Origin: JBDRGC01 sp043818215
GTDB taxonomy: Bacteria > Chloroflexota > Anaerolineae > Anaerolineales > UBA11858
DNA length: 41,540 bases
NCBI GenBank assembly: GCA_043818215.1
Contig: JBDRGC010000270.1
Coordinates: 1 to 41,540 of the forward strand
Direction of reading: 5' to 3'
A program made the translations under genes and the position numbers. The notes beneath the pieces were generated by a model. That model did no database searches, had not been told where the DNA came from, and saw nothing but the letters and a program-made list of their open reading frames with translations. Of this stretch, positions 1-6,062 are shown one piece after another. Within the stretch, counting starts at the first letter, position 1. Every line of letters starts with the position of its first letter.

Positions 1-75
1 GGGGGGCAAGGGTGTACTCATACTTGTTTACTCTGTTTACCTGTTTACCTTGTTTACTCTATATACTTAGTTACC
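1..75. repeat. Degenerate GTTTACCT-type octamer array
   Basis: Imperfect tandem copies of an octamer close to GTTTACCT run through this edge of the window. The reverse complement of the same motif forms the array at 22100-22178, and a short piece recurs near 38587. It lies just downstream of the M24 peptidase gene on the minus strand. No gene was recognised here. Confidence 0.5.
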
Positions 76-77
76 TG

Positions 78-1319
78 TTACCCGTTCTTCACCGGCAACA
101 CCAAATCCAGCGGGAATTCTGCCAAAACTTCGAACTTGCCATCGGGCCGCACCCAAAGGGTATTCTCCAACCGGCAGCCCATGCCGCGTTCGGGATAATA
201 CAGCCCCGGCTCGATAGTCATGACTGAGCCGGGAGCCAGGATGTCATCATCACTGGCCAGACTGCCTGACCAGGGCCGCTCGTGAACGTGCAATCCGAGG
301 CCGTGCCCCAGGCTGTGGACGTACCCGGCTTGCAAGGTGGGGTCATCTTTGATGGTGGCATGTCCCTGGGCTTCGAAGAGTTCGCAGGTGCGATCCTGGT
401 AACTCTTGAAGGTCTCGTTGACTTTGAGTTCACTTACGATCCGTTGGTAAACCGCGTACACATCTTCGTAGAGGGCCTGCGCTTCGTCGGGGGCATAACC
501 CAGGCACCAGGTGCGGGTGAAATCGTAGAAATAGCCTCCCCCGGCTTCACATGGGAAGATATCGAAGACAATGGTCTGCCCCAGGCGAAGAAAGTCACTG
601 GAGGTGCCGGTGCTGTGAGGAATGCCCGCATCCCGCCCGATGGCGAAGATTGTGCCCTCGGGGTTTTCGGCGTCCCGTTCGGCCAGCCACAAATTGATGC
701 GCCGCTTGACTTCCCCTATGGTGACCGGCTGCCCGTCAGTGTTGACCAGCACCCCATCTTCGACGCGCCGGGAGGTGAGAAAATCGGCCACCTGCCCCAC
801 CACAGAGGTCGTGATCTGCCCCATCTTACGGATATGCTCGATTTCAGTTTCGTCTTTGGTGGACATAGCACCCAACAGCGTCGAATTGTTCGAGGCCTCG
901 CCGAGTATTTCCAGATCGGGCATCAACTTGCCAAGCGCAGCAAAGACAGCGTACCCCAAACCGACATCTATTTTGCCATAGATAGCCATGCGGCCGGCGG
1001 TGAGACCCTGCTCCGTGAGCATCTTCTGGTAACGCAGAGCCAGGGCTTCGATGGTATCGCCCCCAGCTTGCTTGACCAGCTCCTGGAATTTATACTCATC
1101 CAAATTCTTGGTCTTCAGGCCGGTGGCTGCGGCCTCCTCGCGCTCCATGGGGTTGTAATACAGCACGGGGTCAGCATCCCGCACCCGTATCAGGTCGGCG
1201 CTGGTGAGGTGGCCGCCCCCCGTCATATAGTACATGGCCGGGTTGTGCTGAGCTGGGCCGGTGATCAGGACAGCGTTTAGATTCTTGTCTTGCATAAGTC
1301 GGTTGAGGTCGGATTTCAT
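78..1319 (-). CDS. M24 family metallopeptidase (Xaa-Pro aminopeptidase/prolidase-like)
   Basis: A 413-residue cytoplasmic protein with the two-part M24 layout. The N-terminal creatinase-like domain covers about residues 1-150 and the pita-bread catalytic domain about 155-405. The five expected metal ligands are visible: D253 (FDIFP), D266 (DFTRTW), H339 (HSLGHG), E370 (IEPGLY) and E385 (RLENT). The family hydrolyses N-terminal Xaa-Pro bonds or Xaa-Pro dipeptides with two divalent metals. No signal peptide is seen. The ATG start at 1319 gives a normal family length. A 58-bp inverted repeat separates it from the upstream squalene-synthase-like gene, so co-transcription is uncertain. Aminopeptidase P and prolidase cannot be told apart from sequence alone. 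Confidence 0.9.
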   Translation of the reverse strand: MKSDLNRLMQDKNLNAVLITGPAQHNPAMYYMTGGGHLTSADLIRVRDADPVLYYNPMEREEAAATGLKTKNLDEYKFQELVKQAGGDTIEALALRYQKMLTEQGLTAGRMAIYGKIDVGLGYAVFAALGKLMPDLEILGEASNNSTLLGAMSTKDETEIEHIRKMGQITTSVVGQVADFLTSRRVEDGVLVNTDGQPVTIGEVKRRINLWLAERDAENPEGTIFAIGRDAGIPHSTGTSSDFLRLGQTIVFDIFPCEAGGGYFYDFTRTWCLGYAPDEAQALYEDVYAVYQRIVSELKVNETFKSYQDRTCELFEAQGHATIKDDPTLQAGYVHSLGHGLGLHVHERPWSGSLASDDDILAPGSVMTIEPGLYYPERGMGCRLENTLWVRPDGKFEVLAEFPLDLVLPVKNG

Positions 1320-1325
1320 GGTTTA

Positions 1326-1362
1326 GCTCCAGGGATTAGGGATTAGGGATCAGGGATCAGGT
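1326..1362. repeat. GGGATTA/GGGATCA heptamer array
   Basis: About five tandem heptamers alternate between GGGATTA and GGGATCA immediately upstream of the M24 gene. The same family occurs at 8360-8500, 17838-17999 and, as related octamers, near 22980-23015. Confidence 0.7.
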
Positions 1363-1380
1363 GCGACGTACCCGGGGTTA

Positions 1381-1438
1381 GTAGTGATGCACGAGAGTGC
1401 ATCGTATCTGGCACAAGGACACTCTCGTGTCCCACTAC
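1381..1438. repeat. Interrupted inverted repeat between two minus-strand genes
   Basis: The arms GTAGTG plus CACGAGAGTG (1381-1399) are matched exactly by CACTCTCGTG plus CACTAC (1420-1438) around a 20-nt centre. It sits 35 bp downstream of the squalene-synthase-like stop codon. It could act as a transcription terminator, but there is no U-run, so an interspersed palindrome is equally likely. Confidence 0.6.
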
Positions 1439-1472
1439 AAACTTTTCTCGCCCGATTCTGTATAACTTGACA

Positions 1473-2288
1473 TTACCGCGTCTGCTGGACAATTTTCAGC
1501 ACTTGCAGGCGGGTGAGCTTTTCCTTGCCGCTCTCCAACACGTCCAGGGTGGCTTCGGCCAGCAGCAGCGGAATTTCTACCAGGTATTTGAAAGCGTCGC
1601 GGGGCATGGCATCCACCCCCGTCCTCGCCATCGCCAGGTTCCGGCGGGCGTAGGCAAACATTTGCTCGCGCGTCCAGCCTTCCGGATAAAAATTCACCTG
1701 GTGCGACATGTCTTCGTTCCGATTGCGCAGAATATTGACGGCCTGCAAACCGCGCCCAAATTGGATCGCCAAGACACGGTCGATTTGCGTTCCATCGAAC
1801 CAGGCCCAAATATCGCATAGCAGCAACCCCACAGCTCCCGCCACACTGAAAGTATAACCGTCCAGGTCGGCCTCTGTACGCACATCCCACTCCTGCTCCA
1901 CCCAATGTGCCATGCGATCGGACATAGCGGCGGTGGCATCCCAAATTCGGGGGGCAATAGATGTGGGTGCGTGAATCGACCATTCGCCAATGCGCAGGGT
2001 CACTTCGGGCAGCAGGTTCTTGAACGGCACAAAAGCGGCCTCGAATTCCATAGTCACGCGCTCGTCCACCATAGTTTGCGATTGCAAAATCAGGCCCACC
2101 TTGCGCAGCAGGCTTGCTTTGCTGGCGGTATCCAGGGTTTCGTGATCTTCGATCTCATCAATAGCCCGCAAACACAAATAAGCCGCGGCCACAGTTTCTT
2201 GCAGGCGCGCCGGCAGGCGAGACACCGGAATATAAAACGTCCGGCTGGTATCTTTCAGCACTCTCATTACATCTTTATGCAGGTTCAT
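1473..2288 (-). CDS. Squalene/phytoene synthase family protein
   Basis: A 271-residue protein matching head-to-head prenyl synthases, which condense two prenyl diphosphates into squalene or phytoene. The first aspartate-rich motif is D44-E-I-E-D48 inside LRAIDEIEDHE. The second region reads NILRNRNED (185-193), where most family members have Asp in place of N189. The YPEGWT segment after it fits squalene-synthase-type members. Length is at the short end of the family, without a C-terminal membrane anchor. No carotenoid or hopanoid genes are next to it, so the product (squalene, dehydrosqualene or phytoene) cannot be assigned. The ATG at 2288 is the first in frame and gives the expected N-terminal helix. 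Confidence 0.85.
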   Translation of the reverse strand: MNLHKDVMRVLKDTSRTFYIPVSRLPARLQETVAAAYLCLRAIDEIEDHETLDTASKASLLRKVGLILQSQTMVDERVTMEFEAAFVPFKNLLPEVTLRIGEWSIHAPTSIAPRIWDATAAMSDRMAHWVEQEWDVRTEADLDGYTFSVAGAVGLLLCDIWAWFDGTQIDRVLAIQFGRGLQAVNILRNRNEDMSHQVNFYPEGWTREQMFAYARRNLAMARTGVDAMPRDAFKYLVEIPLLLAEATLDVLESGKEKLTRLQVLKIVQQTR

Positions 2289-2343
2289 TCAACGTCCTTC
2301 AGAATATTGGTTCTTTGATGTTTTGTGTGGTCAAACTCTTTTT

Positions 2344-2431
2344 GTACACGGATTGCACGGATTGCACGGATTTTTCTTTGGATTTACGCTGTACCGGCAC
2401 GGTGTCCAAATAATCCGTGTAATCCGTGTAC
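2344..2431. repeat. CACGGATTG inverted repeat
   Basis: Copies of CACGGATTG on the left (from 2344) are answered by AATCCGTGT copies on the right (2412-2431), so the 88-bp stretch can fold into a long stem. The same CACGGATTG motif appears inside the foldback element at 34341-34528. It lies between selA and the squalene-synthase-like gene. Confidence 0.6.
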
Positions 2432-2447
2432 CGCGCCTCACAATATC

Positions 2448-3803
2448 TCAGAGAACCAGAATATTTTTCAAATGTGCCAACAAAATCTCGTCCTGATCTG
2501 GGAGTACAGTGCGGGGGTCGAGAACTACGCTCCCGTCCTGGATGCGGGCAATAACCGGGGGATCGGCCTCCCGCAGACGGGCCAGGAAGCGGGCTGGTTT
2601 AGGGGTGTCGAGGTCGAGGAGATATGTGGGCAGGGACTCCCCCGGGAGACTGCCGCCGCCCACGGTGGATTCCCCTGGGACCACCTCCCCGGCCCCCAGG
2701 TTGGCTGCCCACCCCGCAGCACGCTTCCGGATTGCTTCGAGGGAGGCGGAAATCATCCGCCAGACAGGAATCTCGCGCTCGGCCTCGTCTTTCAAATAAT
2801 GGAGCAGCGTCGCCGAGAGGGCCGAGAGAGCCAGCTTATCGGCGCGGACGGCACGCGCCAGGGGATGCTTTTTTAGTTTGGCGATCAAATCCACCGCCCC
2901 GACGATGATTCCCGCCTGGGGACCGCCCAGCAATTTATCGCCGGAGAAGCACACCAGGTCGGCGCCCGCGGCCAAGGATTCCTGTATAGTGGGTTCGTGG
3001 CCGAGGCCGTATTGGGCGGTATCCAGCAATGAACCGGAACCGAGATCGTCCAGCACGGGGAGTTCGGCGGCGTGAGCGACGCGCACAATCTCGTCCAGCG
3101 TGGGTTCGGTGGTGAAGCCGATGATGGCGAAATTGGAACGGTGGACGCGCATCACCAGTTTGATCGGATGTTCAGCGATGGCCTGCTCGTAATCCCGCAG
3201 ATGGATGCGGTTGGTGGTACCGATTTCGACAAGTTTGGCCCCCGATTGGGCCATCACATCGGGGATGCGGAAGCCGCCGCCAATCTCCACCAGTTGCGAG
3301 CGGGCGATAACCACCCTGCGACGGCGGGCCAGAGCGGTGAGGGCCAGCAGCACCGCGGCGGCGTTGTTGTTGACCACCAGGGCGGCCTCGGCTCCGGTCA
3401 GACGGGTGAGCAGGACTTCGGCGTGCAGACGCCGGGAGCCGCGGCGGCCTTTGGCGAGGTCGTATTCCAGGTTGGAATATCCTAAAGCGACTTCGGCAGC
3501 GGACTGCATGGCGGCACTGCTCAACGGCGCACGCCCCAGGTTGGTGTGGATGATCACCCCCGAGGCGTTGATCACAGGCCGCAGGGTAGGAGCCGTCCAG
3601 CGGGCCAGTCTGCTACCCGATTGGGCGAGGATATCGGCTTCGTTGGGGAGGTGCTGAGTTTCGTGAAAAGTGGAGCGTGCCGCGTCGAGTGTGGAGCGGA
3701 GGGCGTCGAGCGTGAGTGGGCGGCCATAGGCCGCGATCAATTCCGCGGCTGGCGCGGTTTGGAGCAGTTTATCGACGGAGGGAAGGGTGCGGAGATTGGA
3801 CAT
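2448..3803 (-). CDS. selA: L-seryl-tRNA(Sec) selenium transferase
   Basis: A 451-residue PLP-dependent enzyme that converts Ser-tRNA(Sec) to Sec-tRNA(Sec) using selenophosphate. Recognisable segments are VINASGVIIHTNLGRAPLS (78-96), NLEYDLAKGRRGSR (111-124), LDDLGSGSLLD (251-261) and the PLP-lysine segment FSGDKLLGGPQAG (286-298, K290). Length matches SelA. The frame stays open upstream to 3971, but that extension is a Pro-Leu-Ala-Cys repeat encoded by a tandem array. The ATG at 3803 begins a normal SelA N-terminus (MSNLRTLPSVDKLL), so it was chosen. No selB, selC or selD lies in this window. The gene implies selenocysteine use by the host. Confidence 0.95.
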   Translation of the reverse strand: MSNLRTLPSVDKLLQTAPAAELIAAYGRPLTLDALRSTLDAARSTFHETQHLPNEADILAQSGSRLARWTAPTLRPVINASGVIIHTNLGRAPLSSAAMQSAAEVALGYSNLEYDLAKGRRGSRRLHAEVLLTRLTGAEAALVVNNNAAAVLLALTALARRRRVVIARSQLVEIGGGFRIPDVMAQSGAKLVEIGTTNRIHLRDYEQAIAEHPIKLVMRVHRSNFAIIGFTTEPTLDEIVRVAHAAELPVLDDLGSGSLLDTAQYGLGHEPTIQESLAAGADLVCFSGDKLLGGPQAGIIVGAVDLIAKLKKHPLARAVRADKLALSALSATLLHYLKDEAEREIPVWRMISASLEAIRKRAAGWAANLGAGEVVPGESTVGGGSLPGESLPTYLLDLDTPKPARFLARLREADPPVIARIQDGSVVLDPRTVLPDQDEILLAHLKNILVL

Positions 3804-4108
3804 GCGAGGGGCAAGAGGCAAGATGCAAGAGGCAAGATGCAAGAGGCAAGGAGCAGGAGGCAAGGGGCAAGTGGCAAGGGGCAAGGGGTAAGGGGCAGGA
3901 GGCAGGAGGCAAGGGGCAGGAGGTAAGGGGCAAGGGGTAAGGGGCAGGAGGCAAGAGGCGGGAGGTCTCATGCCTCATCCCTCATGTTTCATGCTTCATG
4001 TTTCATGCTTCATGCTTCATGCTTCATGCTTCATGCTTCATGCCTCATGCTTCATGCTTCATGCTTCATGCCTCTTGCCTCTTGCCTCTTGCCTCATGCC
4101 TCTTGCCT
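3804..4108. repeat. Two abutting heptamer arrays upstream of selA
   Basis: From 3804 to about 3965 the plus strand is a purine-rich array of heptamers such as GGCAAGA, GGCAAGG and GGCAGGA. From about 3967 to 4108 it switches to TTCATGC and CTCATGC heptamers ending in CTCTTGC units. The right array is partly complementary to the left one, so a long imperfect hairpin is possible. The array begins directly at the selA start codon, leaving no room for a normal Shine-Dalgarno sequence. Confidence 0.8.
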
Positions 4109-4114
4109 AACGAA

Positions 4115-4498
4115 TCACGGCTCCCAGCGGCTTCTTTCCCGCAGGCGGATGAGCCACTCGGTCAGAGCCAGACCCGCCGCCAATAATAACACCAGCGGGA
4201 GGGTGAGGACACGCCCGAGTTGCAGCCATGTCAGGGTGGCAAAGTAGATACCCACCAGCGCGGATTCCCGCACGACAACTGCGCGGCTTGCTGGGGGTTT
4301 CGTGGGGAAGCGGCGATTGAGGAAGGCCGCCACGGGTAGAGATGTGCCGGTGAGGGCCAGTACACTGAGGAAGAAGAAAAGCCAGCGCGGGCCGAGAGTC
4401 GGTAGGGTTTCGATGATCAAGTAGACCAAACCAAACCAGCCAATTACGGCGAGGAGGGCGGCAGCGGGGAGGGTGGAGCGGATGGAGGGGGATGTCAT
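4115..4498 (-). CDS. Small multi-pass membrane protein of unknown function
   Basis: A 127-residue protein with about four hydrophobic segments, at residues 9-30 (AAALLAVIGWFGLVYLII), 38-58 (RWLFFFLSVLALTG), 76-95 and 99-117. A positively charged RLRERSRW tail follows. No family was recognised, although it resembles short hypothetical membrane proteins of Chloroflexota. An octamer array lies directly upstream of the ATG, and a TGTTAGAAT promoter-like element is about 58 bp upstream. It reads in the same direction as the nitroreductase gene upstream of it and is probably expressed separately. Confidence 0.65.
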   Translation of the reverse strand: MTSPSIRSTLPAAALLAVIGWFGLVYLIIETLPTLGPRWLFFFLSVLALTGTSLPVAAFLNRRFPTKPPASRAVVVRESALVGIYFATLTWLQLGRVLTLPLVLLLAAGLALTEWLIRLRERSRWEP

Positions 4499-4499
4499 G

Positions 4500-4549
4500 G
4501 GGATTGGTAGATTGGTAGATTGGTAGATTGGTAGATTGGTAGATTGGTG
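4500..4549. repeat. GATTGGTA octamer tandem array
   Basis: Six near-perfect copies of the 8-bp unit GATTGGTA lie between the membrane-protein start and its candidate promoter. Two more degenerate copies occur at 5250-5275. Confidence 0.85.
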
Positions 4550-4555
4550 AGGGGG

Positions 4556-4564
4556 ATTCTAACA
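4556..4564 (-). promoter_or_regulatory. Candidate extended -10 element (TGTTAGAAT)
   Basis: The minus strand reads TGTTAGAAT, a TGn-extended -10 with TAGAAT as the hexamer. The same nonamer precedes three other genes in this window (5288, 8569, 10657). No convincing -35 is seen. Confidence 0.4.
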
Positions 4565-4583
4565 CAGGGGAACAATAATCCAC

Positions 4584-5156
4584 TCACCCCACGATCAACT
4601 CATCCAGAGATCGTTTGGGCACGTGATGAATGCTGGCATCGTCTCGCCAATATTTGATATCCCCCTCGGGGTTGAGGGGTTCGATCAACACGGTCTCTTT
4701 AGGCTTGCCTAGCGCGATGACCAGCAGGATGTGCAAGTGGTCGGGGATACCCAGTTCCCGACTCAGTTTCGCCCGCTGGACTGATCCTATCATACAGCCG
4801 CCCAATCCCTTTTCAGTAGCGCCCAACAGAATACTTTGAGCAGCGATCCCATGGTCGCAGCCGAAATCCGCTTTGATGCTCTTGTCGCCCAGGATGATGA
4901 TGTATGCCGAGGGCCGCTCGCCATCCTCGGGACCGGGCCAATCTTTGATATAACCAGCCCACCCCAAATGGGGAAAGATCAGGTTGTTTATCTCGGGGTC
5001 GCTCGAAAGGATGAATTTCAGGGGCTGCAGATTGGATGCAGATGCAGATAGTCTGGCGAGGTCGACAAGTTCTCGCAGGGTGGCATGGCCGATGGCATGA
5101 TCTTGATGGAAGCGGCGGTAGCTTCGATTTTGCAGTATCAGGTCTTTTAGTTTCAT
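4584..5156 (-). CDS. Nitroreductase family protein
   Basis: A 190-residue FMN-dependent oxidoreductase of the nitroreductase fold. The N-terminal QNRSYRRF (residues 9-16) supplies the arginines that bind the FMN phosphate. The segment ARLSASASNLQPLKFIL (33-49) is the usual flavin-contacting serine/asparagine stretch. The GLGGCMIGSV segment (115-124) and the LLVIALGKPKE segment near residue 150 are typical of the family. The protein is short, as in the sub-group that reduces small nitro or enone compounds. The substrate is unknown. A good AGGAG Shine-Dalgarno 6-7 nt upstream supports the ATG at 5156. A 9-bp-arm hairpin lies just upstream of that site. Confidence 0.88.
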   Translation of the reverse strand: MKLKDLILQNRSYRRFHQDHAIGHATLRELVDLARLSASASNLQPLKFILSSDPEINNLIFPHLGWAGYIKDWPGPEDGERPSAYIIILGDKSIKADFGCDHGIAAQSILLGATEKGLGGCMIGSVQRAKLSRELGIPDHLHILLVIALGKPKETVLIEPLNPEGDIKYWRDDASIHHVPKRSLDELIVG

Positions 5157-5167
5157 TATATACTCCT

Positions 5168-5207
5168 ATGAAACCCATCTCTGACAGAGCCGCTGACGGG
5201 GTTTCAT
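5168..5207 (-). promoter_or_regulatory. Inverted repeat directly upstream of the nitroreductase ribosome site
   Basis: ATGAAACCC (5168-5176) and GGGTTTCAT (5199-5207) are perfect inverted arms around a 22-nt loop. The left arm abuts the AGGAG sequence of the nitroreductase gene. It may be an operator or a leader hairpin, but its function is not shown. Confidence 0.4.
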
Positions 5208-5287
5208 TATGGTGCGTGTGACGGCAAAATGCCGCCTTATGCGACTCCTTATGGTTGGTAGATTGGTAAATTAGTGATTACTAAACG

Positions 5288-5296
5288 TGTTAGAAT
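5288..5296 (+). promoter_or_regulatory. Candidate extended -10 element upstream of the antitoxin
   Basis: TGTTAGAAT ends 20 bp before the antitoxin ATG. The predicted transcript would begin near 5303, just before the GGAGG ribosome site at 5305-5309. Confidence 0.45.
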
Positions 5297-5316
5297 TGAA
5301 TATCGGAGGTGTTGCT

Positions 5317-5580
5317 ATGCTCTCACAACCAGTTACAAAAGATTTTGTGCTTCACCAACTGGACAAGCTCTCGTCTGACAGGCTGGCTGAAGTTGCCCGT
5401 TTTATTGAATCCTTGCAGTTCAGAACCCGAGTGCCTCTCCGGGAAAGCGTTTCTGGCGAACATGCAGCTTTTGGGATATGGGCGGATTACCCGGAAGCAG
5501 ATGAACCTGCCATCTTTGCTTTGAAACTCCGCCGACAAATCGAAACGAGGCAAGATGCCGCAACCAACACGCCTGATTGA
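5317..5580 (+). CDS. Antitoxin of a VapBC-like type II toxin-antitoxin pair
   Basis: An 87-residue protein whose N-terminal half (MLSQPVTKDFVLHQLDKLSS) followed by RLAEVARFIESLQF resembles DUF2281/VapB-type antitoxins. The acidic C-terminal part (GIWADYPEADEPAIFALKLRRQIE) would wrap the toxin. The ATG at 5317 was preferred over an upstream in-frame TTG at 5287 because GGAGG sits 7 nt before it. Its stop codon overlaps the PIN toxin start by 26 bp, a typical translationally coupled arrangement. The family assignment of the DNA-binding part is tentative. The pairing is strong from context. Confidence 0.75.
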   Translation: MLSQPVTKDFVLHQLDKLSSDRLAEVARFIESLQFRTRVPLRESVSGEHAAFGIWADYPEADEPAIFALKLRRQIETRQDAATNTPD

Positions 5581-5944
5581 TACCGCCATCTTGATTGATT
5601 ATTTGCGGGGGAATCGTGATGCCAGCGCGTGGTTGGAGCGGTTTCCGGCGGGGGAATTGATCGTCTCGGTCGTGACGGCTGCGGAACTGCTCACGGGCTG
5701 CCGCAATCGGAGAGAGCAAACGCTGATCGAAAAAGAACTCAGCTCTTATCCGATGATGTGGATTTCGAGCAGCATTTCTCAAACGGCCTGGGAGTGGTAT
5801 CGCCAATTCCATTTGAGCCACGGCGTTGGATTTCTAGACTGCTTGATTGGCGCCAGCGCTTACCACCATGGGATTATTGTGAGTACCTTGAACGAGAAGC
5901 ATTTTCGACCTTTTCCTGATTTGCAAGTAGAACTCCCTTACTAA
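5555..5944 (+). CDS. PIN-domain ribonuclease toxin (VapC family)
   Basis: A 129-residue PIN protein. The acidic residues expected for the Mg2+ site are visible: the first Asp in LIDTAILIDYLRG (residues 7-19), Glu in AAELLTGCRNR (42-52), and the Asp of GFLDCLIGASAYHHG near residue 94 with the STLNEKHF segment after it. VapC toxins cleave tRNA or rRNA and are neutralised by the cognate antitoxin, here encoded just upstream and overlapping by 26 bp. The length is standard. Which RNA it cuts cannot be told. Confidence 0.9.
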   Translation: MPQPTRLIDTAILIDYLRGNRDASAWLERFPAGELIVSVVTAAELLTGCRNRREQTLIEKELSSYPMMWISSSISQTAWEWYRQFHLSHGVGFLDCLIGASAYHHGIIVSTLNEKHFRPFPDLQVELPY

Positions 5945-6062
5945 CACAAGTGAATCGAGGAGCGAATTCTTCGATGATGGCTTTCAGGAGTTTGCTATGA
6001 GAACCAGATGACAGGTAGATTTCTTTACCTTCCGCTACAGACACAGGAATCATTTTTATTTT
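5940..6062 (-). pseudogene. Remnant possibly of a BsuBI/PstI-type restriction endonuclease
   Basis: The minus strand encodes about 38 residues (MIPVSVAEGKEIYLSSGSHS followed by KLLKAIIEEFAPRF) with a protein-like composition but no complete gene. From memory, the pattern of a parameter-like strand, then LSxGxHxxLxxAIIEEFAPRF, resembles the start of the catalytic domain of BsuBI/PstI-family restriction enzymes. The match cannot be verified here. The fragment is wedged between vapC and ftsK and runs out in a different sequence after the FAPRFT segment. It may mark an old deletion. Confidence 0.3.

Noticed and set aside
282..1280. Long plus-strand open frame opposite the M24 peptidase
   Set aside because: It is an antisense shadow with low-complexity composition and no ribosome site. 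The minus-strand M24 gene has all five metal ligands.
3804..3971. N-terminal extension of SelA rich in Pro, Leu and Cys
   Set aside because: It is translated from the heptamer array, has no similarity to SelA and precedes a normal start at 3803.
3967..4108. CRISPR-like array
   Set aside because: Units are 7 bp with no unique spacers, so this and the other short arrays are simple tandem repeats.
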